From a virus: a stretch of 64,000 bases of DNA. A program made the translations under genes and the position numbers. The stretch lies in IMG/VR virus record IMGVR_UViG_3300024264_000011, positions 1 through 64,000 of that record, one strand, 5' to 3'. Below the pieces are notes generated by a model that searched no databases, was not told the DNA's origin, and was given only the letters and a program-made list of their open reading frames with translations. Below are positions 8,560 to 19,600 of this stretch, piece by piece. How positions within the stretch are numbered: the first letter of the stretch is position 1; each line of letters begins with the position of its first letter.

Positions 8560-11500
8560 TCATAAAGCGAGAGCAATTGCTCTGAAGTTTCTAATTTTTG
8601 GAGGTTCACTTTGATCATTTCCAGTCATTACTAATTTGATGGAAAACTCTTGGAATTCCTCAAGACCTTTGATATCAAAATCAAAGGCTCTGAATTGATT
8701 TTTATTATCAGAAACTGGATTATTCGTGACAGGAACTTCAATATAGTTCATATCATCAAATTCTCCAGAAGAAGAATCATATTTAATTTTAGCAAATACT
8801 TTAAGTTCTACACTAGGCATTCTGATTGCATCAAATAATACTTTGATGGATGTTGATGCAGTCTCCAAAATGACTCTCTTTGTTATATAAGAAGAATGTT
8901 TTCCTCCGAATGGAGTCAATTCACTACTGATGTCTAAATCACCATCATCGTCAACCACTTTATTTAATCTATTGGAAATGGTAACTATAGAAGAACCAGT
9001 AACGTCAACTACAGGACTTACTCTGTCAATAGGAGTAGACATTGTAATGTAAGTTTTCAACGTCGAAGTTTGAGAATTCTGGAATGCTTTTCTATTTGGT
9101 TCTGATAAAACTAACTTTGGTTCATTCATTACATTTTCAATTCCATTTTCAATGTTTTCTGCTGGTCTTGATAAGAATGATTTTTGTTTATCATTTCCGA
9201 TACTAGTTCCGCTAGTGGATACCAAAGAAATTGCTTTTGTTGATTCTACTGGAGTGAAAAGATTAATGAATGGTTCAATGCTTTCATATTGAATATTTCT
9301 TGTTGCAGTTGCAACAGTACCACCAGTTTGTTTAGTAGAATTAGCAGCAGAAGTCACAGTAATTTCATATTCATCCATACTAATGATATTCGTAATTATA
9401 TGTTCTGTATTAATTTCATTTGATGGTATGCCATTTATATTGAAGCATCTAACTACAGATCCCGCATCATGAGCAGTTGCTGTAGTTCCTAATTCGCCTC
9501 TATTAATACCAGATAATTGTCCATTATTAGTTACTCCAATATAAGAAATAATTTCATCATCTATCTTAATAAATCCTTTGTTGGCACCAGAAACTGACGC
9601 ATTACTTACATTATTCCACCCCTCAATAGAAGATAAATCAAATCCAGTATTAGTTCCAGATATGTCCAACATCAGAATATTTGAAACACTATTTGAACTT
9701 AAAGCAGTACTTATAGTGGCATTAGTAGTATCCGATGCAATTAAATTAATCGCTACTTTGTTCCCAGACTGATGCATACCATGATTAGGCTGGAAAACCT
9801 TAATAACAGAAGATCCTTCTGTAAATGTTAATGGATTCTTTGGTAATTTTTGTGGTTCTAGTGGTTTGTTTTCAAGTACGCATGTATATGTAGTATTAGT
9901 ATCAAATTGTGCTCTATTTAAAGTAAATTTAATATCCTCAAATTGGTCAGGCGTCCAAATACTTTGGTTGGATGACTTATACAATACACCAACAAATGGT
10001 TGTTTATCAATAAACAAACCAGTAGTAACATCTTCTTCACCTAATCTAGAAACCCACATATTATACTTATCAGTAACTGTTCTAACAATGAAAGCATAAT
10101 CATTGTTAGGTGATAAGTATAGAGGATTTGGGAATGTAAATCTAGTTGCTGCAGTTGCATCATTTGATAGTTTGACATCCGCAGATTCAACTGTTACCAC
10201 AGAACCAGGTAAAATTTGACCAGAAATTGCGCCATTCTCTACAGTTCTAATATCAATAGTAACTGGAGCAGAAGGGTCCTTTGTCAAGAAATATAAATCA
10301 ATAGAAGTTGCAAAAACGCCACTAATTTGACTTACAAAGAAAGATTGTGCAATAGGATCGTGGCGACCTGGTGGTGGAGGTGGGTTAGGAATAAATCTTA
10401 CTTTTTCATCCGTAATTGTAGTAGCAGTTAACTCTGGTGCTTCTAAAGTAGTAATGCTGGATGTTACTGTTAATTCAGTTCCTTGTGAATAATACGAAGA
10501 AGTCGCATATGTATCAGTAAGTCCTTTAATCTGAGTATTTTGATCCTGACTGGAGAGATTGAATTGCATCTCTCCAGTTTCATATTGTAGAGGTGGAATC
10601 AAAACAAAAGCATTAACTACACCATTTTCATTTGAAATAATATCTGTGTTATTAACTTGAGCATATGCATTAGAAGTAACACCAGTTATAAAGAACTTAG
10701 ATCCTAATTGTGTTGGATTAATGTCACTACCTGCTAGAGTACGGATGTCGTCAATACCAAGTTTCAGGTGACCTGATAGATAATTACCATTAGCAAAATC
10801 ACTACTAACTTCCTGAGAATAGTTTGTAGCAGCAACAACAGTAGCAACCAATGGCAATGGTATCATTTGTATGGTAACTTCATCGCCTTCATACATTGGA
10901 TATATGTAAACAGTTTCACCAACTGCAAAAGTTCCGTTTCTAGTAGATGATTCTAAACTCAATAACTTTGGATAAATAATGTTACCAGAATCAGTATCAT
11001 TAATGTAAAAGTACATTTTTGTGGATGGTTTCAGACTCGAAACACCCATCGTCACAACTCTAGATCGGCTATATCTCAAGTCTTGGATATCTTGAATAGT
11101 ATCACCAGATTCAATTTCAAAGTTAAGACTTCCGACATCATATTGAACACCTTCCCTAATATCTGTAATAGTTCTTCCACCACCACCAAAAACAGTTCCA
11201 CCGGCACCTAGTTGCCAGTCGTCCCAAATTTGACCAGTTGGAAGAACCAAATCAAACAGTGCTGTATATGCATCAACTAAATTAATACTTTGATTTTCAA
11301 CAATTGTTCTGTCGGTATCATACCAAATATCTTTCTGTGGGAATAATGACATGTTACCCACCCAAGAGAATACCTCATATGGAAACAAGTTTTCTACCCT
11401 ACTAGCATAAGGTTGTTCTGCATATGGAATTTCCGTATATGGAATAGTAACATAAGTAGAAGCTAAATTAGCGTCACTAAGGTCATCATTATATTGGAGG

Positions 11501-14500
11501 TCTGCATTATTTACAGCTGGATATGGTCTAACAATATTTTTTGTTAGATCTAAAGATGCAGTGTAGTCTGGATTTTGTAAATCCGATACATTTTTTGTAG
11601 TGAAATTATCAACAACAAATCCGTTCTTGAATCTATTATTACCGTTCTCATCAAGGATATTTAAATTATTTGTATTTACTTCCAGCAAAGAAAGAGTCGT
11701 ATATTCTTCTACTTTATTGAGTCTTTCATCTAACTTACCAATGTCTTGCATTGTATAATTTCTAGTCTTCTCCAAATTAATTTTTGCTTGACTTACATCC
11801 TTTAGATATGGAGGTAAATCAATAGTAGCTAAAAGTAGTCCAGCACCTGCATCTTGTTTTGATACAGGTTCAACAGAATCTGCACCTTGTACTACATTTA
11901 CTTTTCCTGTAATATATCCATACTTTTCATTACTTACAGTTAGATAAACTTTATCCTTTCTGCCCATATAAAATTCATAATCAAGACTGAATACACTTTG
12001 TGGGAAAGGTACTTTAGACGATGATGGTAAAGTACTTAAAGCAATATCAAATGCAGAACCAGTTGTTTTAGTTTCTTTGTATGGTGCGGTAGCAGTACCA
12101 GATCCAGCTGATCCACCAGTAGCAGAAGGTGTTACATAATATCTGAAGTCAATCAAATCAGCCATTGAAGACTGATTAAAAGCCAATGGAATATCTCCAT
12201 ATTCTAATGGAGAATATGATTCCGCAGTATAAAAATCATTACTCAAATTTGTATGATTAAAGTAATCAAATACGATAACAATTTTATTTTGTGGTTCTGC
12301 AGCTGATGACTTTCTTACAAGTTTTGATACTCTATAATAATCTTTAGTGTCATTCCTTACAAACTTATAATCATCTGTTAAATCAATATATCTACCATAA
12401 GTAGATGATTTAACATATAAACCAGAAATGAGCTCATTTGTAGGTACTTTGACTTTAATAACTAAATTAGTGCCACTTTGGAATTTATTTGTAGATAGAT
12501 ACTGAACCCAAACCGTATTAGAACTTCTAGAAATTACTCTACATCTGATAGTGCCAGATGTAATAATGTCACCAATAGTTATATCTGATGCGTCATTTAA
12601 TTCCAAACTATCAAACATGTTCTGAGATGTATCACTTTCTCTAACAGCTTCATGAATGGCATGAATTTTAATTACGTCAGGGAATTTTAAAGATATCTCT
12701 TTATCTGTATATCTAGTACCATACATATTGTTACTAGAATTCTTTTCTTTATCTACAATTAAAAATTGATATGATTGTTTTGTTTTAGTTCTTTTTGATG
12801 GATTTGATAATCTTAGTGAATAATATGCATATACATTAGTTCCAGCTGTTTGTCCTGTACCTAATGTGACAATATGATTAGCTTCAACAGTCCTAGAATT
12901 AATCGTTACATTTCCAGTAGAAGATAATAATGTAATTGAATAAGGATCAATTAAAGTACCATCTTGAGACTGAATTGTAATAGAACCACCAGCACCAACA
13001 GTAATGGTTTCTACAATTTGTCTGTGGTGAATGTAATCACTCTCCTCATCACCATTTACAGTAATAGTAGTTTTCTTTATTGGGTTGAGTGAAGCTTTTG
13101 TTGTGAGACCATTAGCACCAGAATATAATTTACAAATTAATTTGTCGATAGAATAATATGTACCATCTGCACTTGGATTAGATTCTAAAGTTACTGAGGT
13201 CCCACTAACAGAACCTACTTCTAGAGTGTTAGTAATTCCTGGAATAGAAATAGTTGATTTAGAACTAAGATCAAAATTAAATTCTGTTCCAATACCAGTA
13301 ATACTAGTACCACTTAATTGAAAAGATGACCCAGTTATCGCAACTCTATCTAATTCAATTGCAGCATCAAAGTCACCGCCAGATGACTGATCTATCGTTC
13401 TTACATTTTCTATTATATATTCCAGGATGGATGATACAGTTGGATTTGTATCGGTAGTATATCTACTAGAAAGAATTGAATCTGATACTAAGAACGTTCC
13501 AGTGACTTGTCTGAGAGTTAGTGTGGAACCATTCACAGCATCAACAAATGCTGTGGCGCCAGAAACATTGCCGGTAATGAAATCACCAGACGCAATATTG
13601 TTCGCGGAACTTAAAGTTAATTTCTTATAAATGTTTACATTAGTAACATATAAGAAAGATCTAACCAATCCAAGCGCAGTAGCACTACCTATAACAGTAC
13701 CATCAACATCCTTCAATTGAAGATCTTCACCAAAAGTAATAGTTCCTGAAGTTGGTGTCCCAGTATTATCTAAATCAAGTTTAAAATATGAACCAATATT
13801 TAAATAAACACCTTGGTTATTTCTTTGTTGTGTTTTTCTTGGTTTTGGTACTATTGTATATTGTTTTCTTTCATTAATTACTTCAAAACCTTCTACATAT
13901 GCTCTACCTTCAGATAGTTCTAGAGCATAATAATCTTTACCTAAAACAAACTGACTAGTTCCATCAGTATATGCATTTTCGCCAATAACTGGGGCATCTG
14001 CTCCAGCAGGAATTTCTGTTACTACAGTCTTACCATCCCAAGTAACTTCATTTGGTAAATAGACACCACCATTAACTCCATCATTTAATGCTTCTCTGAT
14101 CTTTATTGTATATGGTTTTGTGGTAAAACTACCATGGTTACTATATGTTCTTCTTGCTAAATTTTTCTCTAATTGATTATAAGCAGATGTATATGCAGCA
14201 GCCTCTTCAGTAATATTACCATCTTCAAATCTCAATAATTCAATAAAGTTTGCTTTATCTGTGAATGTGAGATCTTGTTTTGAAAATACTAATTTAAATT
14301 GTAATCTATCAGCTCCAGGAGAAGCATAGTTCGTAGAACCAATTGAATTATCGAATAAAGTACTGTCATCTTCTGAGTTGATAATAGCTTCTTCTATAGC
14401 TAGTCCAACTTTATATGATGGTCTATTACTATATTGTTCAAGAATAATGAGTTGTGGAGAAACCTCCACAAAATATCCCCTGACATAATAAACGCCAGCT

Positions 14501-15033
14501 TTAATATTACAAGTAGAACCAATATATGAACTAGCGTTCTGAACTGTTGTGAGTGCTACTGCGTCTCCATTAGCATCAATTAATGCTTCATTATTAATAA
14601 ATTCTAAATATTGAACAGTATCTACAATATTTCCACCAGAATTATATCTCAAGTATAGTGTAATAGTATCTTTTTCAGACTCCTCAGCACTGAGAGTGTC
14701 GATGACTTCAGCTTTAACACCAGAAACAAGACCAGTTAAAGTTTTACCAACTAATCCGGCTCTATAACTTTCTACAGAAACTCCATTAATAGTGTCTTGT
14801 ACCAAGACACATTTTGCACTCATATTATAATGAACGTTTCCTGGTATTACTACCGATCCATCCTTAAAAATATGAGAACCAAATCGCTCAATTTGATTCT
14901 GGAAAGTAGACTGGAGTGTATTTAACTCTCTAGTCTGTACAGAATACCCTGGTTTAAAAAGTATTTTTTGATAATTCTTTGACGAATCAAAGTCATCAAA
15001 ATACGGCGATACTGTTAAATTAGTGTCCTGCAT
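8560..15033 (-). CDS. Giant DUF4815-type baseplate/fibre-connector protein (gp10 position)
   Basis: At 2157 residues this is one of the largest virion proteins here. Residues 1-75 (VSPYFDDFD, ILFKPGYSVQTRELNTLQST, FQNQIERFGSHIFKDGSVVI) fit the DUF4815 N-terminal domain of phage baseplate proteins. Near residues 1540-1680 a proline run (FIPNPPPPPGRHDPIAQSFF) leads into a domain (GVFATSIDLYFLTKD, PVTIDIRTVENG, NDYAFIVRTVTDKYNMWVS) that recurs in such proteins. By order after gp8 it occupies the gp9/gp10 position, joining baseplate wedge to tail fibres. This is synteny-based inference. GAAGG precedes the ATG. Confidence 0.75.
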   Translation of the reverse strand: MQDTNLTVSPYFDDFDSSKNYQKILFKPGYSVQTRELNTLQSTFQNQIERFGSHIFKDGSVVIPGNVHYNMSAKCVLVQDTINGVSVESYRAGLVGKTLTGLVSGVKAEVIDTLSAEESEKDTITLYLRYNSGGNIVDTVQYLEFINNEALIDANGDAVALTTVQNASSYIGSTCNIKAGVYYVRGYFVEVSPQLIILEQYSNRPSYKVGLAIEEAIINSEDDSTLFDNSIGSTNYASPGADRLQFKLVFSKQDLTFTDKANFIELLRFEDGNITEEAAAYTSAYNQLEKNLARRTYSNHGSFTTKPYTIKIREALNDGVNGGVYLPNEVTWDGKTVVTEIPAGADAPVIGENAYTDGTSQFVLGKDYYALELSEGRAYVEGFEVINERKQYTIVPKPRKTQQRNNQGVYLNIGSYFKLDLDNTGTPTSGTITFGEDLQLKDVDGTVIGSATALGLVRSFLYVTNVNIYKKLTLSSANNIASGDFITGNVSGATAFVDAVNGSTLTLRQVTGTFLVSDSILSSRYTTDTNPTVSSILEYIIENVRTIDQSSGGDFDAAIELDRVAITGSSFQLSGTSITGIGTEFNFDLSSKSTISIPGITNTLEVGSVSGTSVTLESNPSADGTYYSIDKLICKLYSGANGLTTKASLNPIKKTTITVNGDEESDYIHHRQIVETITVGAGGSITIQSQDGTLIDPYSITLLSSTGNVTINSRTVEANHIVTLGTGQTAGTNVYAYYSLRLSNPSKRTKTKQSYQFLIVDKEKNSSNNMYGTRYTDKEISLKFPDVIKIHAIHEAVRESDTSQNMFDSLELNDASDITIGDIITSGTIRCRVISRSSNTVWVQYLSTNKFQSGTNLVIKVKVPTNELISGLYVKSSTYGRYIDLTDDYKFVRNDTKDYYRVSKLVRKSSAAEPQNKIVIVFDYFNHTNLSNDFYTAESYSPLEYGDIPLAFNQSSMADLIDFRYYVTPSATGGSAGSGTATAPYKETKTTGSAFDIALSTLPSSSKVPFPQSVFSLDYEFYMGRKDKVYLTVSNEKYGYITGKVNVVQGADSVEPVSKQDAGAGLLLATIDLPPYLKDVSQAKINLEKTRNYTMQDIGKLDERLNKVEEYTTLSLLEVNTNNLNILDENGNNRFKNGFVVDNFTTKNVSDLQNPDYTASLDLTKNIVRPYPAVNNADLQYNDDLSDANLASTYVTIPYTEIPYAEQPYASRVENLFPYEVFSWVGNMSLFPQKDIWYDTDRTIVENQSINLVDAYTALFDLVLPTGQIWDDWQLGAGGTVFGGGGRTITDIREGVQYDVGSLNFEIESGDTIQDIQDLRYSRSRVVTMGVSSLKPSTKMYFYINDTDSGNIIYPKLLSLESSTRNGTFAVGETVYIYPMYEGDEVTIQMIPLPLVATVVAATNYSQEVSSDFANGNYLSGHLKLGIDDIRTLAGSDINPTQLGSKFFITGVTSNAYAQVNNTDIISNENGVVNAFVLIPPLQYETGEMQFNLSSQDQNTQIKGLTDTYATSSYYSQGTELTVTSSITTLEAPELTATTITDEKVRFIPNPPPPPGRHDPIAQSFFVSQISGVFATSIDLYFLTKDPSAPVTIDIRTVENGAISGQILPGSVVTVESADVKLSNDATAATRFTFPNPLYLSPNNDYAFIVRTVTDKYNMWVSRLGEEDVTTGLFIDKQPFVGVLYKSSNQSIWTPDQFEDIKFTLNRAQFDTNTTYTCVLENKPLEPQKLPKNPLTFTEGSSVIKVFQPNHGMHQSGNKVAINLIASDTTNATISTALSSNSVSNILMLDISGTNTGFDLSSIEGWNNVSNASVSGANKGFIKIDDEIISYIGVTNNGQLSGINRGELGTTATAHDAGSVVRCFNINGIPSNEINTEHIITNIISMDEYEITVTSAANSTKQTGGTVATATRNIQYESIEPFINLFTPVESTKAISLVSTSGTSIGNDKQKSFLSRPAENIENGIENVMNEPKLVLSEPNRKAFQNSQTSTLKTYITMSTPIDRVSPVVDVTGSSIVTISNRLNKVVDDDGDLDISSELTPFGGKHSSYITKRVILETASTSIKVLFDAIRMPSVELKVFAKIKYDSSSGEFDDMNYIEVPVTNNPVSDNKNQFRAFDFDIKGLEEFQEFSIKLVMTGNDQSEPPKIRNFRAIALAL

Positions 15034-15078
15034 TTATTAGAACCTTCAGGTTGTTTTGTTTTCTTTTGACTATTTAGT

Positions 15079-16650
15079 TCAGAATTCAATGACCAATTTA
15101 ATATCTTCAATTTGGTCATTGGATCTATTAACTGCTTTTCTGTTTTCAACGTAAATAATATTTCCACTATTTTTCTTGATCTCTGGTGTAGAGTATCCAT
15201 TAGTGAAAGTAACTCCAAAATAATCGCCAGAAGTACCTGTATCTGGAGTCATTGTAACACTACCTTGGGAAGTTGTAGCAGTAATAGAGTTTGCGCCACT
15301 AAACAATACTAATTGATCTGCATTAGGTGAAGCTTGATCTTCATCAATAAACTCATTTTGATAATATCTCAATACTTTGGTAACAGAGTCCCAATGTATA
15401 ACTCTACCTTTTGCCTCAGTAGTAGATTGTGTGATTATATTACCAGGTTCAAAGTTGTCAGTTGTTGAAGATGGGAACTTAATTGCATAACATGCTGTAG
15501 CTGTATTTGCAGTCAAATCAGTATTACTTGTATTCTGTGGATCAGCAATCAATCCAAATCTCCTAAACTGAGAATCTACTGGAATATCACCATCACCATC
15601 AAGGAAATCTAGACTCTTGTTAATCATAACTCTATAACCACCCAATTCCAATGCAGCATCAGAACCATGTCCACCTGGAGGAGAAATAATTGCCTCTACA
15701 GTAGCAGAACTTAAGTCTGTGGTTGTTCCAGATCTACTCTTAGCATTTGCAATAGTTGTATAACCTTCAGTTAGGACTAATTTTGCTCTAGTATAACCAG
15801 TACCAACAATTTGCATTGTAGCTGTATCAATTTTATTTGCATTAGTTCCAGTAGAAGGAACAATTATTTGTGCAATTGCTCTATTTGTTTCTGTTCCATA
15901 ATCATTATCACCAACAATTGGTACATAATAAGTATTTGCAGCAATACCAGATCCTCTGTTATCAACTATCAATTGTTCAATAGAACCATCAATTGCAGCA
16001 TTTTTTACATCAGTATCATCTTTAACTGGAATGAAATCAGTTGATACAAACTTAATATATTCTGGAATTGTAATCGTATACATATACTTCCATCTATACC
16101 CATCAGATAAGGTTTCGATCTGGGTACTGGTGCTTGTTGGTTCTAATGTAGATGTAACACCATTTGGATATGTTGCACTTTCACCATTATAAATGCACTT
16201 ATACACATTAAAATTTTTATTAATCACATAAAACTGTGCATCATATAATTTTTGGTGACCATTAATAGATTGATTTAAATTTGTATAATCATTCTTGTAC
16301 ATGTCATACTTGACACCAGTCGTCCAAGTATTTCTTCTAATAACCTTTGATAAATCAGATCTAGTGACTCTCTTAACAGAGATCATATCATCATAAATTT
16401 CATTCATATCATTGAATGAATCATACTGATCGGGTGGTTCAAATTCACTCACACCTGTTTGACCATCATATCTTTCCAACGTCCATTGTTGGGATCTACC
16501 AGTAAATAGATAGATCTTACTTCTATAATTTTGTGCAGCTGAAGAACTATCAGCTTCTGGCTGGTCACTGGAATTATAGGGTTCTTCCAACGACTCAATA
16601 AACTGCTCAGCAGCAAACACCCTAAAATTATCAGTTACTAGTGAAGGCAT
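15079..16650 (-). CDS. gp8: Baseplate wedge subunit gp8
   Basis: gp8 is a wedge component between gp7 and gp10. The 523-residue product has a conserved N-terminal half: RSQQWTLERYDG, ISVKRVTRSDLSKVIRRN, TTGVKYDMYKNDYTNLN, AQFYVINKNFNVYKCIYN, DGYRWKYMYTI. These are familiar from cyanophage gp8. T4 gp8 is 334 residues. The extra length is in beta-rich inserts with 'GTGYTRAKLVL'-type repeats around residues 290-420. AGAAGA precedes the ATG. The gene lies between the giant wedge protein and the DUF4815 protein. Confidence 0.82.
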   Translation of the reverse strand: MPSLVTDNFRVFAAEQFIESLEEPYNSSDQPEADSSSAAQNYRSKIYLFTGRSQQWTLERYDGQTGVSEFEPPDQYDSFNDMNEIYDDMISVKRVTRSDLSKVIRRNTWTTGVKYDMYKNDYTNLNQSINGHQKLYDAQFYVINKNFNVYKCIYNGESATYPNGVTSTLEPTSTSTQIETLSDGYRWKYMYTITIPEYIKFVSTDFIPVKDDTDVKNAAIDGSIEQLIVDNRGSGIAANTYYVPIVGDNDYGTETNRAIAQIIVPSTGTNANKIDTATMQIVGTGYTRAKLVLTEGYTTIANAKSRSGTTTDLSSATVEAIISPPGGHGSDAALELGGYRVMINKSLDFLDGDGDIPVDSQFRRFGLIADPQNTSNTDLTANTATACYAIKFPSSTTDNFEPGNIITQSTTEAKGRVIHWDSVTKVLRYYQNEFIDEDQASPNADQLVLFSGANSITATTSQGSVTMTPDTGTSGDYFGVTFTNGYSTPEIKKNSGNIIYVENRKAVNRSNDQIEDIKLVIEF

Positions 16651-16678
16651 TCTTCTAATTTCGTTTTATTTGTACTTT

Positions 16679-16686
16679 TATTTATC
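16679..16686 (-). promoter_or_regulatory. Late promoter candidate GATAAATA
   Basis: Minus-strand TGATAAATA fuses the TGA stop of the giant wedge gene with a NATAAATA octamer, 29 bases before the gp8 ATG. Confidence 0.5.
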
Positions 16687-19600
16687 AGAGATAACTGTCG
16701 AAATATACAAGATCCGAACTTGTGTGTGATCTTGCAGTTCCTACAGCACCTCTAGTGCAACCATCCAGTGTATATGTTGGATATCCAAGGAAGGAAATAC
16801 TCAAAATACCATAATGGTCATAATCTGATCCACTATTATCATCCTGAATTAACCTGAAATACACATGTTCACCCTGAACTGCAGTTGGAAGGTTGAAATC
16901 ATAATTGTCTAGAACACCAGTGCCAGATCCATTAGGAACTGCATCAATTACAATACCAAGATCCACCCAAGAATTACCATCTGGTGCTGCACCAGATGAT
17001 GTAGATTGATATTGTATTCTAAGATCTTCATCACCAACAACATCTGGTGTCTCACCACCATTAGAATCGTTACCTCTAACAGCATAAACACGAACAGAAT
17101 TTACACCTCTAGAATCAATGGGGTCAAAAGTGACAAATCTAGTTCCACTAGTATCACCAAATCTCAAGTGAGTACCAATATCAAAACCACCAGTTGAACC
17201 AACTCCAGTTCCCCCACTAACAATTGCTGTGCCATTACCAAATTCATAAATTCCATCTGAATTTGTTGTATCAAAACCAACTGAAGAAATTGAATTTTCA
17301 GTTACATATGTATATTCAACACCTTCAGCTTCAACTTCGCCAGATACTTCTTTATAGAAGAATACTCTATTGGTATCATAACCAACACCAGGATTTTGAA
17401 TAATGACACTAGTAATTGTACCAGAACTGTTTAATACACCCTCAAGAACACAACCATCTCCACCGCCACCAGTAATTCCGATAGTAAAGTCACGGTCATC
17501 ATAACCACTACCACCATTCAAGAGATCAATCTTTCTTATTTCACCACCAGATACATAAACTTTAAAGTTTGCTCCAGACCCACTAGAAGAAGTAACTGTA
17601 ACTGTTGGTGGATTTGATGGCAAACCAGTTCCATTACCAACATCAAAAGTCTCTACAGAATTATTAATATTCTGAAGTAACTTTGTAGCTTTTCTAATTT
17701 CCGACTTATTAAGTGGTTGTAATTTATAAACACTTGCATATTGAGTTGCAACTACAGTTGGATTTGTATAAATGTTATACCCACCATATTGAATATCAAT
17801 AGAACTTTCCTCTACTCTATTTCCATAGATAGTCTCAACCAAAGCGGTTGCTTTAGCACCAGTACCAGTTCCTTTTGTTCTAATTACCACTGGGGTATCA
17901 TAACCACCACCTTTATTAGATACCGTAAATCCAGTAACTTTACCACTAGAGTAAGTTGCTGTTGCAGCAAATCCTGAAGGACCGTCACCACTGTAAGATG
18001 CAGTGGTTAATATTGTTGGTGAAAGAACCGCAGTGACAGTTCTTTCTTCTTCCTCACCAGGAATCTGTATCTTATCACCAGTGTTAACTTCACTTATTCT
18101 ATTGAATACTCTTACATCACCATAAGTTCCCCTGAAGTCCATGATGAATAATCTACTGAAGGAAACAGAACTAGTAAATCTAATTTTTTCATTATCAATA
18201 TAATAGTCATATAGAGGACTTTGTACTTCACCATCTTTAACAACCAATAATTGATTTTCTAGTTTTCTTGGTCTATCAATATCATAATTTGGATAGTAGA
18301 CGTTTCCACTCTTTGTTAACTCAAATACTGTTCCAGATGAACTGGTCTTAGTATCAAGTTTATCGAAAGATCCAACACTTCTTACCGAAATCACATCCGA
18401 AGCAACTGGTGCTGTAGTGAATACAATCTGAGTTTCGTTATCAGTAATTGGTTCAATATCAAAATCATGACCAGGTTCTAGTATATCTCCATTTTTGACA
18501 ACCAATAGACTTGTTGGATCTGGAGTGTCGTCATCAGATACTGTTCCGACAGGAACAAAGTTTTCTTCACCATCAAACAAATTGAATCTGGTGATAGAAC
18601 CATTGAAAGGAGTATTGATTTGATCTAGCAAATTGAATACACCGAAGAACTTAATAGCAAATAAAGTTCCTGTAGTATGATTTTCTGATAAAGTAACAGT
18701 ATTATCATTATTCCATGTGAAGTGTCCAAGTTCAGCAAATCTCCACTTATTATTGGAGAATATTACAACATTTTCCCTCTGTAAAGATTCGGAATAACTA
18801 TTACCAAAATTGTATCTTCTAGTATTACTGCTACCTGGATCATCCACAAGAGTTAATGCAGTATTCTCACTCATTCTAATCAACATAATAGTATCATTGT
18901 GAGCAGGAGCGTCAGTGAACGTTATGAGACCTCTGCTGGTTGATATACTATACTCCGTGGAAGGATCTAGTACAATTCCATTTTTAACTGCTAAAATATC
19001 AGCATCGGTAAGAATATTTGCAGCAATAAGATTTGCTTGATTGTAGAATAACTTAAATATAGTTCTCTCACCATTTGGACAATACTGAAACTCATCAATT
19101 AACTGTACATTTGGATACTTAACAACAAATACTTGAGTTGGAGCAAATCCATCTGAGTGAGTTAGTCTAATTGTATTATTATTGTATACAGTGAAATCAC
19201 CTCTTCTCTTAAATCTAGGAACACCATCTGCATAAATTATAATCTTATCTTCATCACTAGAAGAAATAGTTGATGAAACCACGTAATCAGTTTGGTTTGT
19301 AGATACAGTTGAACCACCAGTAATAGTTAATTCGTCTCTTCCATGGGCATGTAAAACGTAAATATCTTCTGTTTCTTCAACATTAGTTGTAAATTCAATA
19401 TAACCAGGTCCTACAACATAATCTTGAGTTGGATTCTGGACTACACCAGCCCTAATAATAAGTAAATCTGCAGGATCACTTATAGAGGGATTGAAACTCT
19501 GGAAACCATTTCCAGCAGTATATACTAGTTTATATCTAGTTGGGAGAATAGAAACTCCATTTTCTGTTCTAGTTACCTTAGTATAATTATCATCAATGAA